Positions 51,269 through 60,090 of a stretch of 64,000 nucleotides of DNA are shown here, piece by piece (position 1 is the first letter of the stretch; the number at the start of each line of letters is the position of its first letter). Source of the DNA: SMBSF63 sp034003545. Lineage in GTDB: Bacteria > Chloroflexota > Anaerolineae > Anaerolineales > Anaerolineaceae. The notes below the pieces were generated by a model. It had not been told where the DNA came from. It was given only the letters and a program-made list of their open reading frames with translations, and did no database searches. The stretch covers positions 1-64,000 of the forward strand of contig CAYURM010000001.1 of assembly GCA_964447155.1 (NCBI GenBank). The letters run 5' to 3'. The translations under genes were made by a program, and so were the position numbers.

Positions 51269-52804
51269 ATGAAACATAATTTCAGAAAAATAAATCATCA
51301 ATACGCGCGCTTAAAGCCCGTTTTCTTGCTGCTCATTCTCGCCCTGCTCCTCGCCAGCTGCAACCTCCCCGCCCCGCAGGCTCAACCGCAGGGGGAAGAA
51401 ATCGGCGAAGCGGCATCTGACCTCTTTCTGGGAGACAGCGGCCTGCCTGCCCCCACGCCCCTGCCCACCCGTCCCGCTTATGCCCCGGGCGAACTGGTCG
51501 AATACACCGCACAATCCGGTGACATGCTGCCCGCGCTGGCAGCCCGCTTCAACACCACCATCGGCGAAATCCGTCAGACCAATCCCATCATCCCGGCTGA
51601 TGCCACTACCCTGCCCGAGGGACTGCCCATGCAGATTCCCATCTACTATCAGGCCCTGTGGGGCAGCCCGTATCAGATCATCCCGGATTCGCTCTTCGTT
51701 TACGGCCCTGCTGACCGCGATTTCGACGTCGTTGCCTTCGTGGACAGTATGCCCGGCTGGTTAAAAGACTATACCTTCTACGTTGCCGGGGAAGACAAAC
51801 GCGGCGGCGAACTGGTGCAATATGTCGCCCGGAATTACAGTATCAGCCCGCGTCTGCTGCTGGCAATTGTCGATTACCAGACTGGCGCCCTGACCCTCTC
51901 CAAATTCACGGACCCGACAGCAACTTTCTCCCTCGGATATGAGAACGACAGCCGCAGAGGACTGTATTTCCAGATGATCTGGGCCGCCAACACCCTCAAT
52001 AATGGCTATTATGGCTGGCGCACCGGCAAACTCACCTCATTTGAATTACGGGACGGCAGTCTGGAAATCGCAGACCCCTGGCAAAACGCTGCCACGGTCG
52101 CATTACATTACTATTACGCCCAGATTTCATCCGGGGCAGCCTACCAGCAAGCCATTCATGCCACCGGCTTCCTTGATACCTATACGAAGTTATTCCAGTT
52201 TGACCCCTGGAGCAGAAATCAGGCCCTCATCCCCGGCTCTCTACGACAGCCAGACCTCCTGCTGCCCTTCGCTCCCGGCAAACCGTGGTCCTATACCGGC
52301 GGACCGCACACCGGCTGGGGCACCGGGGAACCCTGGGCAGCACTTGACTTTGCGCCGCCTACAGAAGCCGGCGGCTGCTCCCCCAGCAGAGAATGGGTCA
52401 CTGCCCTGGCAGACGGCATCATCGTGCGTACGGACATCGGCGCCGCCGTCCTTGACCTGGATGGCGATGGAGATGAACGCACCGGATGGAATATTTTTTA
52501 TCTGCACCTTGCTACCAAAAGTATTCCCCCGGTCGGCACCAGCATTGCTGCCGGTCAACCCATTGGCTATCCTTCCTGTGATGGCGGGCGCTCCACTGGC
52601 ACCCACGTGCACATCGCCCGCAAATATAACGGTGAATGGATTGCCGCAGACAGTCCGCTTGCATTTAACCTGGAAGGCTGGATTCCTGTTAATGGCTCCC
52701 GAGCCTATGCCGGCACACTCGTACGCTTCGGAAAAACAGTGATTGCCAGCGAAGTTGCCGACAGCCGCAGCCGCATCGAAAGCCGGAAAACCGTCCAACA
52801 GTAA
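51269..52804 (+). CDS. LysM and M23-like peptidase lipoprotein, paralogue 3
   Basis: A 511-residue lipoprotein (lipobox LLASC). LysM (YTAQSGDMLPALAARFNTTI), helical domain (SISPRLLLAIVDYQTGAL) and M23-like domain (GGPHTGWG, AALDFAPP, IFYLHLATKS, GTHVHIARKYNGEW). The Glu-Ser pair is replaced by Gln-Thr and an additional Glu is Asp, so transglycosylase activity is unlikely. It lies 130 bases after paralogue 2 and ends before a convergent palindromic terminator. Confidence 0.8.
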   Translation: MKHNFRKINHQYARLKPVFLLLILALLLASCNLPAPQAQPQGEEIGEAASDLFLGDSGLPAPTPLPTRPAYAPGELVEYTAQSGDMLPALAARFNTTIGEIRQTNPIIPADATTLPEGLPMQIPIYYQALWGSPYQIIPDSLFVYGPADRDFDVVAFVDSMPGWLKDYTFYVAGEDKRGGELVQYVARNYSISPRLLLAIVDYQTGALTLSKFTDPTATFSLGYENDSRRGLYFQMIWAANTLNNGYYGWRTGKLTSFELRDGSLEIADPWQNAATVALHYYYAQISSGAAYQQAIHATGFLDTYTKLFQFDPWSRNQALIPGSLRQPDLLLPFAPGKPWSYTGGPHTGWGTGEPWAALDFAPPTEAGGCSPSREWVTALADGIIVRTDIGAAVLDLDGDGDERTGWNIFYLHLATKSIPPVGTSIAAGQPIGYPSCDGGRSTGTHVHIARKYNGEWIAADSPLAFNLEGWIPVNGSRAYAGTLVRFGKTVIASEVADSRSRIESRKTVQQ

Positions 52805-52836
52805 ATCAATTCCCAGCAAACTATTTCTTTAAAAAC

Positions 52837-52864
52837 GTAAAGGTGCAGCATGCTGCACCTTTAC
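52837..52864. terminator. 28-bp perfect palindrome between convergent genes
   Basis: GTAAAGGTGCAGCA is followed directly by its reverse complement with no spacer bases. On the minus strand the palindrome runs into a T-run, so it can terminate the OsmC transcript and perhaps the rightward one. Confidence 0.8.
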
Positions 52865-52900
52865 AGGATAGATGTATCCCTCAAGAAGGTAAAAGATTAC

Positions 52901-53323
52901 CTACGCTGCTTCAAGAATTGTGATCTTGATCTCGATATCCGCCGCCTTACGCAGCATGGCTTGCACCGAACAATACTTCTCCCTGGAAAGCATCACCGCT
53001 TTTTCCACCGCATCGCGATCCAGATCATGCCCGGTGAGCACATACTCCAGGACAATATCCTTGAAGATCTTGGGATGGGTATCCGTCTTATCAGCGTGGA
53101 TCTTGATCTCAAAATCCGTTATATCCTGCTTCATTTTGGACAGAATAGAGACGACATCCATCCCTGTGCAGCCGCCCAGCCCCATCAACAACAATTCGGT
53201 CGGGCGGGCACCGGTATTCTCTCCGCCAACAGCATCATTGGCATCCATACGTACATCATGCCCGCTATCAGCCGTAGCAGTGAAAGCCATCTTGCCATTC
53301 CATTTTACGCTTGCATCCATCAT
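52901..53323 (-). CDS. OsmC/Ohr-family protein
   Basis: A 140-residue OsmC-like protein. The two redox Cys are in LGGCTGMDVV and KYCSVQAML. These proteins reduce organic or lipid hydroperoxides with thiol partners. AAGGAAGGTG lies before the start; two adjacent ATG codons are possible. It is 16 bases downstream of the disulfide oxidoreductase gene, which could act in the same thiol chemistry. Confidence 0.92.
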   Translation of the reverse strand: MMDASVKWNGKMAFTATADSGHDVRMDANDAVGGENTGARPTELLLMGLGGCTGMDVVSILSKMKQDITDFEIKIHADKTDTHPKIFKDIVLEYVLTGHDLDRDAVEKAVMLSREKYCSVQAMLRKAADIEIKITILEAA

Positions 53324-53339
53324 TTCACCTTCCTTTTCC

Positions 53340-54005
53340 CTACTTCAGGGCTTCCTGGATCTTTTCAAGTAACATCGCTTCGGGCGCCGCACCAACCATG
53401 GAGGCAGCATCAAAATTGATCACCGTGTGGGGAACCCCGCCCACCCCGTACCGGGTGGAAAGTTCAGGAAACTCGGTTGCTTCCACCATCGTCGATTCCA
53501 CAAATTTGCTCTCTACTGCCATCTGGTGGCCCAAAATGACTGCCTGAGGGCAATACGGGCAAGTTGGGGTCACAAAAACTTCCAATTTAACCGGTTTCTT
53601 CAACTCACTCAAAAATTTCTTTGTGGCTGGCTTCAATTCGGAATCAGCAGTAGAAACCAGAATAAAGCTGCGTACCAGTGAAGTAAATTCGTGTCCTGCC
53701 GGAATGCCCGCAAAGCGCACCCCGTAGTCCACCAACTCCGCGCCGTCTCTTCGGGTTATTACAATCCCCGGCGCCATGGTGACGTGGTATTTTTCTGCCG
53801 TAGCAGAATTTTCTTCCAGATCATAAACTTCCAACGCGATCTTGTCTGATAATGCCACCAGTTCCTGCAGCATTTGCAGCGTATCCTGACAATAAGTGCA
53901 ATTATTCAGTTTGCTGCCGAAGAAAAGGGCAACCACAGGGTCCTTCAGCCCTTGAAAAACTTCTTTGATTTGTCCTTCCAGTTCAGCATTCAACAATTTT
54001 TCCAT
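53340..54005 (-). CDS. Protein disulfide oxidoreductase (two thioredoxin folds)
   Basis: A 221-residue protein with two thioredoxin/glutaredoxin folds. Active sites are CTYC (C36, C39) and CPYC (C149, C152). A cis-Pro-containing VGGVPHTVINF follows the second. Proteins of this type, known from thermophiles and anaerobes, form, reduce or shuffle disulfides in the cytoplasm. The gene starts with GGAGGA and lies just before osmC in the same direction. Confidence 0.92.
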   Translation of the reverse strand: MEKLLNAELEGQIKEVFQGLKDPVVALFFGSKLNNCTYCQDTLQMLQELVALSDKIALEVYDLEENSATAEKYHVTMAPGIVITRRDGAELVDYGVRFAGIPAGHEFTSLVRSFILVSTADSELKPATKKFLSELKKPVKLEVFVTPTCPYCPQAVILGHQMAVESKFVESTMVEATEFPELSTRYGVGGVPHTVINFDAASMVGAAPEAMLLEKIQEALK

Positions 54006-54076
54006 TTTTTTCCTCCGAAAAAGATTTCGTTTTTTTTAATTTGCCTGCCCCACGGAAAGGCTGTAACATACCCTTA

Positions 54077-54289
54077 TCAGGTGAAGCAGCCCCCTTGTAC
54101 CACCCCGCAATGCGGGCAAACCACATTCAACAAACCATCATAATCCAGAATTGCTTGCCTGCATTTCGGGCAGTTCATCCCCGCCCGATAGCCGGTTGGC
54201 GGAAATTCCGCAGGTTTATCATCCAGGAGCAACACAATTTCCCTGTGCAAACCTTTCTTCTCGTCCTCGCCAGTGATCCTGTTTTGCAT
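54077..54289 (-). CDS. Small zinc-ribbon protein
   Basis: A 70-residue protein with CPKC and CPHC at residues about 40-43 and 59-62, typical of a single zinc ribbon. The N-terminal half is charged and helical. No family name can be given. No ribosome binding site is clear. Confidence 0.6.
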   Translation of the reverse strand: MQNRITGEDEKKGLHREIVLLLDDKPAEFPPTGYRAGMNCPKCRQAILDYDGLLNVVCPHCGVVQGGCFT

Positions 54290-54459
54290 ATCAATCTTTA
54301 GATGTGCTAACCCTCAAAAAAGTTACCTGTTTCTGCATCCTGTCTTAATTTTAATATAAGTTCAGGCTGTCATGTTGTCAAACAACCTTAAAAAATGAAT
54401 TTCACGCTCTTATCCGGCGTGGAATGGCAAAACAACAGATAAATTCCCCGCCTTTACCG

Positions 54460-54723
54460 CTATTCAATAAAATCATCCAGCTCCAATCGGGCAAACAGCC
54501 GGCTGCGCACATCCTCCGGGATAGCACCCTCTTTTTCGGCGGCCTCATGATACAAATCAATCGTCTTTTGCAGCGTATTGACCACAATCTCACAGTTCCG
54601 GCAGGAATGGATATGCTCCTCAAGCAATACACACAGATCTTCCCGTAAGGTGCCGTCCACGTACGCCGAAATATTCGCCAACAAATCCTTGCAATTGGCT
54701 GAGTCATGTTGATGCGGATCCAT
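54460..54723 (-). CDS. Anti-sigma factor with zf-HC2 motif
   Basis: An 87-residue cytoplasmic protein with the zinc-binding H-x3-C-x2-C motif (HIHSCRNC) and no membrane helix. This is the zinc anti-sigma type that binds an ECF sigma factor and may release it on thiol oxidation. The start at 54723 overlaps the end of the sigma gene by 20 bases, so they are coupled. Confidence 0.85.
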   Translation of the reverse strand: MDPHQHDSANCKDLLANISAYVDGTLREDLCVLLEEHIHSCRNCEIVVNTLQKTIDLYHEAAEKEGAIPEDVRSRLFARLELDDFIE

Positions 54724-55324
54724 ACTGCACCTCCTTTCCGTCCAGTTGCGCCCCAAAGTAATGGGTCAATTCTTCCCGTAATTTCAACCGTGCCCGCATT
54801 AAGCGTACTTTCACCGCCGATTCGCTGATCTCCAGGATTTCTGCCGTTTCCTTGATCGACAAACCCTCCACGTCCCGCATCAAAAATACCAGCCGCAAGG
54901 GGGGCGTCAACACCTGCACCGCCTCCTCAAGAAAATCCCGTGACTCACTCGAAAGCAGTTCCTCTTCCGGCAGACAGCACCAATCCACAATCTCGACAGG
55001 GGTCACGTCTTCCTCATTATCGTTTTCCAATACCAGCTCCAGAGTGGGCTTGCGTCTGCGAATCAGCATCAAGGCCTCATTGGTCGCAATCCGGTATAAC
55101 CACGTGGAAAGGGACGAGCGGCCCTCAAACTTCGCAATCGAATGATAGGCCTTGATAAACGTCTCTTGCAGCACATCTTCCGCATCCTGTTCATTTGCCA
55201 GGATCTTCAAACCCAGCCGGTAAATCGGATTGGAGAAATGATCCATCATCCGGGCAAATTCTGCCCGGTCACCAGCCTGCAAAGCCTCCATCGAAAATAT
55301 CGGTTTTGTGTTTTCTTCACTCAT
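54704..55324 (-). CDS. ECF RNA polymerase sigma factor
   Basis: A 206-residue sigma-70 family protein. Region 2 contains ANEQDAEDVLQETFIKAYHS and WLYRIATNEALMLIRRRKP; region 4 contains SIKETAEILEISESAVKVRLMRARLKLR. The linker is slightly long and acidic (ENDNEEDVTPVEIVD). It directs RNA polymerase to alternative promoters. It is followed by its anti-sigma gene. Target promoters are unknown; OsmC and the disulfide oxidoreductase downstream are candidates. Confidence 0.92.
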   Translation of the reverse strand: MSEENTKPIFSMEALQAGDRAEFARMMDHFSNPIYRLGLKILANEQDAEDVLQETFIKAYHSIAKFEGRSSLSTWLYRIATNEALMLIRRRKPTLELVLENDNEEDVTPVEIVDWCCLPEEELLSSESRDFLEEAVQVLTPPLRLVFLMRDVEGLSIKETAEILEISESAVKVRLMRARLKLREELTHYFGAQLDGKEVQYGSAST

Positions 55325-55351
55325 TAGATGCCCAAATCGGGGAAAAAGTTA

Positions 55352-55373
55352 CCTGCACCTTATTCGGTGCAGG
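55352..55373 (-). terminator. Possible terminator after the methyltransferase gene
   Basis: CCTGCACC (55352-55359) pairs with GGTGCAGG (55366-55373); the stop codon lies inside the stem. On the minus strand TAACTTTTT follows, with a short gap between stem and T-run. Confidence 0.55.
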
Positions 55374-55995
55374 GTTTGATGAAGATGGCCGTGTCACTGA
55401 CCCCGTTGGACGTCCAGATCGTCCGCCACAGATGGATCACATCATACACTTCCTGCCAAACCGGGGTCACCGGTTTGCCGTCCACCGGCACCGAATTCGG
55501 GGCCATCGACTCACAGGGCAGGTACAGGTTAACATTATCAATGATCAGCAGTCCACCCGGTTTCAGCTTGTCGATCACAGCCCGAACGCAATGCGCGCGA
55601 TAGATCCCGTCCACCAGGGCAAAGTCAAGACTTCCCAGCGCAAAGCTGTCAGCAATGCGCACATAACCAGACGCATCCGGGTTATCATCTGCATCCCGCG
55701 CATGTAAATGATAGCGTACGTTGTCCAGACGGGCTTCGTCCAGCATCTGGGCGATTTTTTCATACCAGTTCGCCTGGTGCTCTACGCTGTCCAAAAAAGC
55801 AACCCGTTTGGCAAACCAAACTGTACTGTTACCTGAACCAAACTCTATACCGCGGTCTTCTTTGCACAAACAACTATCCAGAATATCATTCGCATCCGGC
55901 GTCAGCCAGGCTATTCCCGGGTGAGTTCGGCGATACAATTTTTCAATCGTGCGGTTGACAATATACCGCGGGGTCAAATGACGAATAGAACGCAT
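55360..55995 (-). CDS. Class I SAM-dependent methyltransferase-like protein
   Basis: A 211-residue protein. The SAM-binding strand-loop GIEFGSGNSTVWFAK and later LDFALVDGIYRAHCV and LKPGGLLIIDNV are typical of class I methyltransferases. The substrate is unknown. AGGAGG precedes the ATG. It lies ten bases after tsaD, so it may be cotranscribed with it. Confidence 0.8.
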   Translation of the reverse strand: MRSIRHLTPRYIVNRTIEKLYRRTHPGIAWLTPDANDILDSCLCKEDRGIEFGSGNSTVWFAKRVAFLDSVEHQANWYEKIAQMLDEARLDNVRYHLHARDADDNPDASGYVRIADSFALGSLDFALVDGIYRAHCVRAVIDKLKPGGLLIIDNVNLYLPCESMAPNSVPVDGKPVTPVWQEVYDVIHLWRTIWTSNGVSDTAIFIKPCTE

Positions 55996-56004
55996 GTAAG
56001 CCTC

Positions 56005-57057
56005 CTATGAGAGCGGCCAGGTTGGCATCACATCAAAATCCAGTGAATCGCGCTGGCCGTGAACAAAACGGTAGTATCCGGCAGCGGCCACCATGGCAGC
56101 GTTATCTGTACAAAACGCCAGTGGCGGGATATGTACGGGGAATTCAGCCTGCCTGGTGAAAGCATTCCTCAAATGCTGGTTGGCAGACACCCCGCCAGCA
56201 ATCAGGATCTGCTTGACCTGATACTGCCGGGCCGCAGCCATTGTTTTCTTTAACAGTACCTCAACCACCGCCTCCTGAAAACTTGCCGCCAGGTCGGCGA
56301 CGGGCAGTTCCGCTTGCTGTTGCTGCAAGCCTTGTACGGTCCGCAGCACAGCTGTCTTTAATCCGCTGAAAGAAAAATTCCAGGTGTCATCCAGCCAGGA
56401 TCGCGGGAAATCAAACGCGCCTGGACTGCCGCCCTGCGCTGCGTCCTGGATGGAAGGCCCTCCCGGATAGGGCAGCCCGATCAGGCGCGCCACCTTGTCA
56501 AACGCTTCTCCAGCGGCATCGTCCAGCGTCGCCCCCAGCCGCTCATATTGTAAATGTCCGGTGACCAGATTTAACTCGGTATGCCCGCCGGAAACCAGCA
56601 GGACCAGCAGCGGAAATTCCGGTTCCGGCGGCAGGTCTTCGCTGTCCTCTGTCGCCAGCCATGAAGAATAAATATGCGATTCCAGATGGTTGACCCCAAT
56701 CAGCGGCAGACCGGTCGCCAGGGCAATCCCTTTGGCTGCATTTACCCCCACTACCAGTGACCCCGCCAGTCCTGGCCCACGCGTCACTGCGATGGCATCC
56801 AGGTCTGTCAGGCTGAGGTGCGCCTGTTTGAGCGCCTGCTCCACCACCGGATAAATCGACAAAACATGCTGGCGCGAGGCCATTTCAGGAAACACGCCGC
56901 CATATTCAGCGTGCATGTCCACCTGTGAAGCGACCACATTGGAAAGCAGCACCCGCCCATCGCGGATAATCGCCGCTGCGGTTTCATCGCAGGACGACTC
57001 AATCCCCATGATTCGCGCTGGCGGAAAACCCGTCAACGCAGATCGTTCTATGGTCAT
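56005..57057 (-). CDS. tsaD: tRNA threonylcarbamoyladenosine transferase TsaD
   Basis: A 350-residue protein of the Kae1/TsaD family. Signatures are IMGIESSCDETAAAI, the metal-binding HAEYGGVFPEMASRQH, AVTRGPGLAGSLVVG and LLVSGGHTEL. It puts the threonylcarbamoyl group on A37 of tRNAs that read ANN codons. GACAGGAGAGG precedes the ATG. It follows the M24 peptidase gene with 21 bases between them. Confidence 0.95.
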   Translation of the reverse strand: MTIERSALTGFPPARIMGIESSCDETAAAIIRDGRVLLSNVVASQVDMHAEYGGVFPEMASRQHVLSIYPVVEQALKQAHLSLTDLDAIAVTRGPGLAGSLVVGVNAAKGIALATGLPLIGVNHLESHIYSSWLATEDSEDLPPEPEFPLLVLLVSGGHTELNLVTGHLQYERLGATLDDAAGEAFDKVARLIGLPYPGGPSIQDAAQGGSPGAFDFPRSWLDDTWNFSFSGLKTAVLRTVQGLQQQQAELPVADLAASFQEAVVEVLLKKTMAAARQYQVKQILIAGGVSANQHLRNAFTRQAEFPVHIPPLAFCTDNAAMVAAAGYYRFVHGQRDSLDFDVMPTWPLS

Positions 57058-57078
57058 AATCCTCTCCTGTCCAGCACT

Positions 57079-58311
57079 TTATCGCTTAACTGGCAGCACC
57101 AGATCCATCGGATACGGCGCCAGATTTTCGAATTTCCCGTCCGGGGTGATGTAATAAGTATTCTCCAGGCGCACCCCCATCCCACGCTCAGGATAATACA
57201 ACCCCGGCTCAATCGCAATCACCTGACCCGGAGTCAAGACATTGGTCTGGCCGCCATTTGGCTGATAACTGCACATCGGCAGCTCATGCACCTTCAGGCC
57301 GACGCCATGCCCCAGACTGTGCACATACCCATCCTCCGTGCCGGGATTGCTCATCACCGTCGCATGCCCCATTTCTTCAAACAATTCGCAGGTACGCTTC
57401 TGGTAATGGAAGAAAGGTTTTCCCACTTCCAATTCAGCAACAAGCGTCTCATTGACCGTTTTGACATCCTCGTACAATTTCACCACCTCGTCCGGAGCAT
57501 GGCCCAGGCACCAGGTGCGTGTAAAATCATGGAAATAACCGCCGCCGGCCTCACAGGGGAAGATGTCAAAGACGATCGTCTGACCCAGGCGCAGTACATC
57601 GGATTCTGTGCCGGTAGAATGCGGCACCCCTGCATCACGCCCAATCGCAAAAATGGTGCCTTCAGGATTTTCAGCGCCGCGTTCCATCAGCCACACATCA
57701 ATCTGCCGCTTTACTGCGCCAATCGTCAGCGGCTCGCCATCTGCCTGGTACAGCACTTCATCCTTTACCCTGCTGCTCATCAGCAAATCGGCTGTCGCCC
57801 GCACAACCTCGGTGGTGATCTGCCCCATCCTACGGATGCGCGCCACTTCCCCTTCGTCTTTGGTCGACATGGCGTTGAGGATCACATCGTCTTCTGCGCT
57901 ATCGGCTACACGCAGGTCTGGCATCAGTTTCAGCAGCCGCGCAACAATCCCGTAATGCCGAAAGGCATTCACATCGCCATAAAACGGCAGCCGCCCGCCC
58001 GTCACGCCCGCATCTTTCAGCATGGCTTGCAGCATGGCTGCGTGCTGGTCCAGGTCACCCTGTAATGCCGCCCGAAACTGCGGATAAGTCATATAGTTGC
58101 GCGACACCATCCCGGTACGCGCCGCTTCGTCCCGTTCCATCGGCGCAAAGAAAAGCACTGCCGGTTCGCCTCGTTTCTTGATCACATGCCCCATCGTCAA
58201 ATTCGCTCCGCCCGTCATATACACCATCGCCGGATTATGCTTGGCCGGACCAGAAACCAGCAAGGCATCCACATTCTGGGCCTGCATCAATCCATCAAGA
58301 TCAGTTTTCAT
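57079..58311 (-). CDS. M24-family Xaa-Pro aminopeptidase-like protein
   Basis: A 410-residue two-domain protein. The N-terminal creatinase-like domain covers residues 1-150. The C-terminal pita-bread domain has the metal ligands: Asp in VFDIFPCEAG and HDFTRTW, His in HSLGHGVGLKVHE, Glu in VIAIEPGLYY. It cleaves N-terminal residues next to proline, or an unknown analogue. AAGGAA lies before the ATG. Confidence 0.88.
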   Translation of the reverse strand: MKTDLDGLMQAQNVDALLVSGPAKHNPAMVYMTGGANLTMGHVIKKRGEPAVLFFAPMERDEAARTGMVSRNYMTYPQFRAALQGDLDQHAAMLQAMLKDAGVTGGRLPFYGDVNAFRHYGIVARLLKLMPDLRVADSAEDDVILNAMSTKDEGEVARIRRMGQITTEVVRATADLLMSSRVKDEVLYQADGEPLTIGAVKRQIDVWLMERGAENPEGTIFAIGRDAGVPHSTGTESDVLRLGQTIVFDIFPCEAGGGYFHDFTRTWCLGHAPDEVVKLYEDVKTVNETLVAELEVGKPFFHYQKRTCELFEEMGHATVMSNPGTEDGYVHSLGHGVGLKVHELPMCSYQPNGGQTNVLTPGQVIAIEPGLYYPERGMGVRLENTYYITPDGKFENLAPYPMDLVLPVKR

Positions 58312-58342
58312 GGTTTATCTTTCCTTATATTATGGGATGACA

Positions 58343-59704
58343 TTATTTTACAGGCAGGGCATTTTGCAGGCCCACCAGCAAGGCATCTTCCTGCTCCGCC
58401 AGCACCGTGCGCGGATCCAGCACGATCCGATCCGCTTTCACTCTGGCGATGATCGGCGGGTTCATTTCCCGCAATTTCGCCAAAAACCGGTCCGGGTGAC
58501 GCACATCCAGCGCCATCAGCCAGGTATCCATTTCTTCCTCAGGCAGGCTGCCTCCACCCACCGTGGACTTGCCGGGAATCACCTCCCCCCGCTGCAATAC
58601 GTTCACCCAGTAGGCAGCGCGCTTGTGCACCTGTTCAACCGGCTGGGAGATCATCTGCCAGATGGGGATTTCCCGCTCTGCTTCGTCCTTCAAATAATGC
58701 AGCAAAGTCGCACTCAACGCGCTCAAACACAGCTTGTCCGCACGAATCGCCCGTGCGAAGGGATGCTTTTTCATCTTCTTAAGTAAGTCTGCCTTGCCAA
58801 CAATGATGCCCGCCTGCGGGCCGCCCAGCAGCTTGTCTCCGGAGAAACACACCACATCTGCCCCCGCAGCCAGCGATTCCTGTACAGTAGGCTCATGCGC
58901 CAGCCCGAATTGGGCGGTATCCAGCAATGCCCCCGAACCAATATCATCCAGTAAATAAATGCCATAGTTATGTGCCAGGTCAGCCAGGTCTTTTAATGCT
59001 GGTTCGCTGGTAAACCCGACGATCCGGAAATTGGAATGATGCGCCTGCATGATCAACGCCACCGGCTGTTCCGCCAATGCCGTTTCATAATCCCGTACAT
59101 GCACCCGATTGGTCGTACCCACCTCAACCAGCTTGGCACCCGACTGGCGCATCACGTCTGGCACACGAAACCCGCCCCCGATTTCTACCAGCTGGGAGCG
59201 GGAAATCACTACCCGCCGCCGCTTCGCCAGCGCGCTCAAAGCCAGCATCACCGCTGAGGCATTATTATTCACCACCAGGGCGGCTTCAGCACCAGTAATT
59301 TGTTTTAACAAGTCCTCAGCATGCCAGGTGCGTGAACCGCGCTTGCCCGTCTCCAGATCAAATTCCAGCGTGGAATAACCCGCCGCAACCCCGGACATCA
59401 TCTCAATCGCTGAGCGGCTCAAGGGTGCCCGCCCCAGATTGGTATGTAGAATTACGCCTGTGGCATTAATAACCCCCAAAAGGCTCGGTGTCACCCACTC
59501 TTCCAGCCGCATCTGCACGGCATCCAGTAATGCCGCGCGCTGCGGCACCGTTTTACTGGCAGCATAATCGCGGCGAACAATTTCCATTTCCTGCCGGATC
59601 GCCTCCAGGGTCAGTGACCGTCCATAAACTGCCACCAGTTCGGCAGCGGTCTTGGTTTGCATCACACTTTCTACAGAAGGGATTTTTTTTAATCCATTGA
59701 TCAT
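58343..59704 (-). CDS. selA: L-seryl-tRNA(Sec) selenium transferase SelA
   Basis: A 453-residue PLP enzyme, normal SelA length. Typical stretches are GVINATGVILHTNLGRAPLS, NNNASAVMLALSAL and the PLP-lysine region FSGDKLLGGPQAGI. It converts seryl-tRNA(Sec) to selenocysteyl-tRNA(Sec). selB, selD and the tRNA(Sec) gene are not in the window, so the complete selenocysteine system must be elsewhere or missing. It starts right after the small membrane protein gene (stop and start separated by two bases). Confidence 0.93.
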   Translation of the reverse strand: MINGLKKIPSVESVMQTKTAAELVAVYGRSLTLEAIRQEMEIVRRDYAASKTVPQRAALLDAVQMRLEEWVTPSLLGVINATGVILHTNLGRAPLSRSAIEMMSGVAAGYSTLEFDLETGKRGSRTWHAEDLLKQITGAEAALVVNNNASAVMLALSALAKRRRVVISRSQLVEIGGGFRVPDVMRQSGAKLVEVGTTNRVHVRDYETALAEQPVALIMQAHHSNFRIVGFTSEPALKDLADLAHNYGIYLLDDIGSGALLDTAQFGLAHEPTVQESLAAGADVVCFSGDKLLGGPQAGIIVGKADLLKKMKKHPFARAIRADKLCLSALSATLLHYLKDEAEREIPIWQMISQPVEQVHKRAAYWVNVLQRGEVIPGKSTVGGGSLPEEEMDTWLMALDVRHPDRFLAKLREMNPPIIARVKADRIVLDPRTVLAEQEDALLVGLQNALPVK

Positions 59705-59706
59705 GC

Positions 59707-60090
59707 TTATTCCCGCGGTTCCCAGCGGCTGCGCTCGCGCATGAGGAGCAGGTATTCGATCAAAACAAAACCCAGCAGCAGGAAAAATGCAATCGAAAGA
59801 TTCAACACCCGTCCCAATTGCAGCCAGGCGATCAAGCTGATATAAGTGCCCAGCCAGATCACTTCCCGCAGGATGGTATCCTTGTCTACCGGCGGATCAG
59901 ATGGAAAACGCCGGTGCAGATACGCCACTGCTGGCAAGCCCAGCCCGCAGATTCCCAAAGTCAGTAAAAAGAAAAACAACCAGCGCGGCCCCAGGGTGGG
60001 GTAGGCATTGGTGAATAACAATGCCAGACCGCCAATCCCCACCACTGCCATGGACAGCCCGGCAATCAAATAAGATCGTAATGTAGACAT
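59707..60090 (-). CDS. Small four-helix membrane protein
   Basis: A 127-residue protein with four predicted membrane helices (about 7-27, 36-57, 78-97, 98-117). No family is recognised. GGAGTGAGAG precedes the ATG. It is the first gene of the leftward selA group. Confidence 0.7.
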   Translation of the reverse strand: MSTLRSYLIAGLSMAVVGIGGLALLFTNAYPTLGPRWLFFFLLTLGICGLGLPAVAYLHRRFPSDPPVDKDTILREVIWLGTYISLIAWLQLGRVLNLSIAFFLLLGFVLIEYLLLMRERSRWEPRE

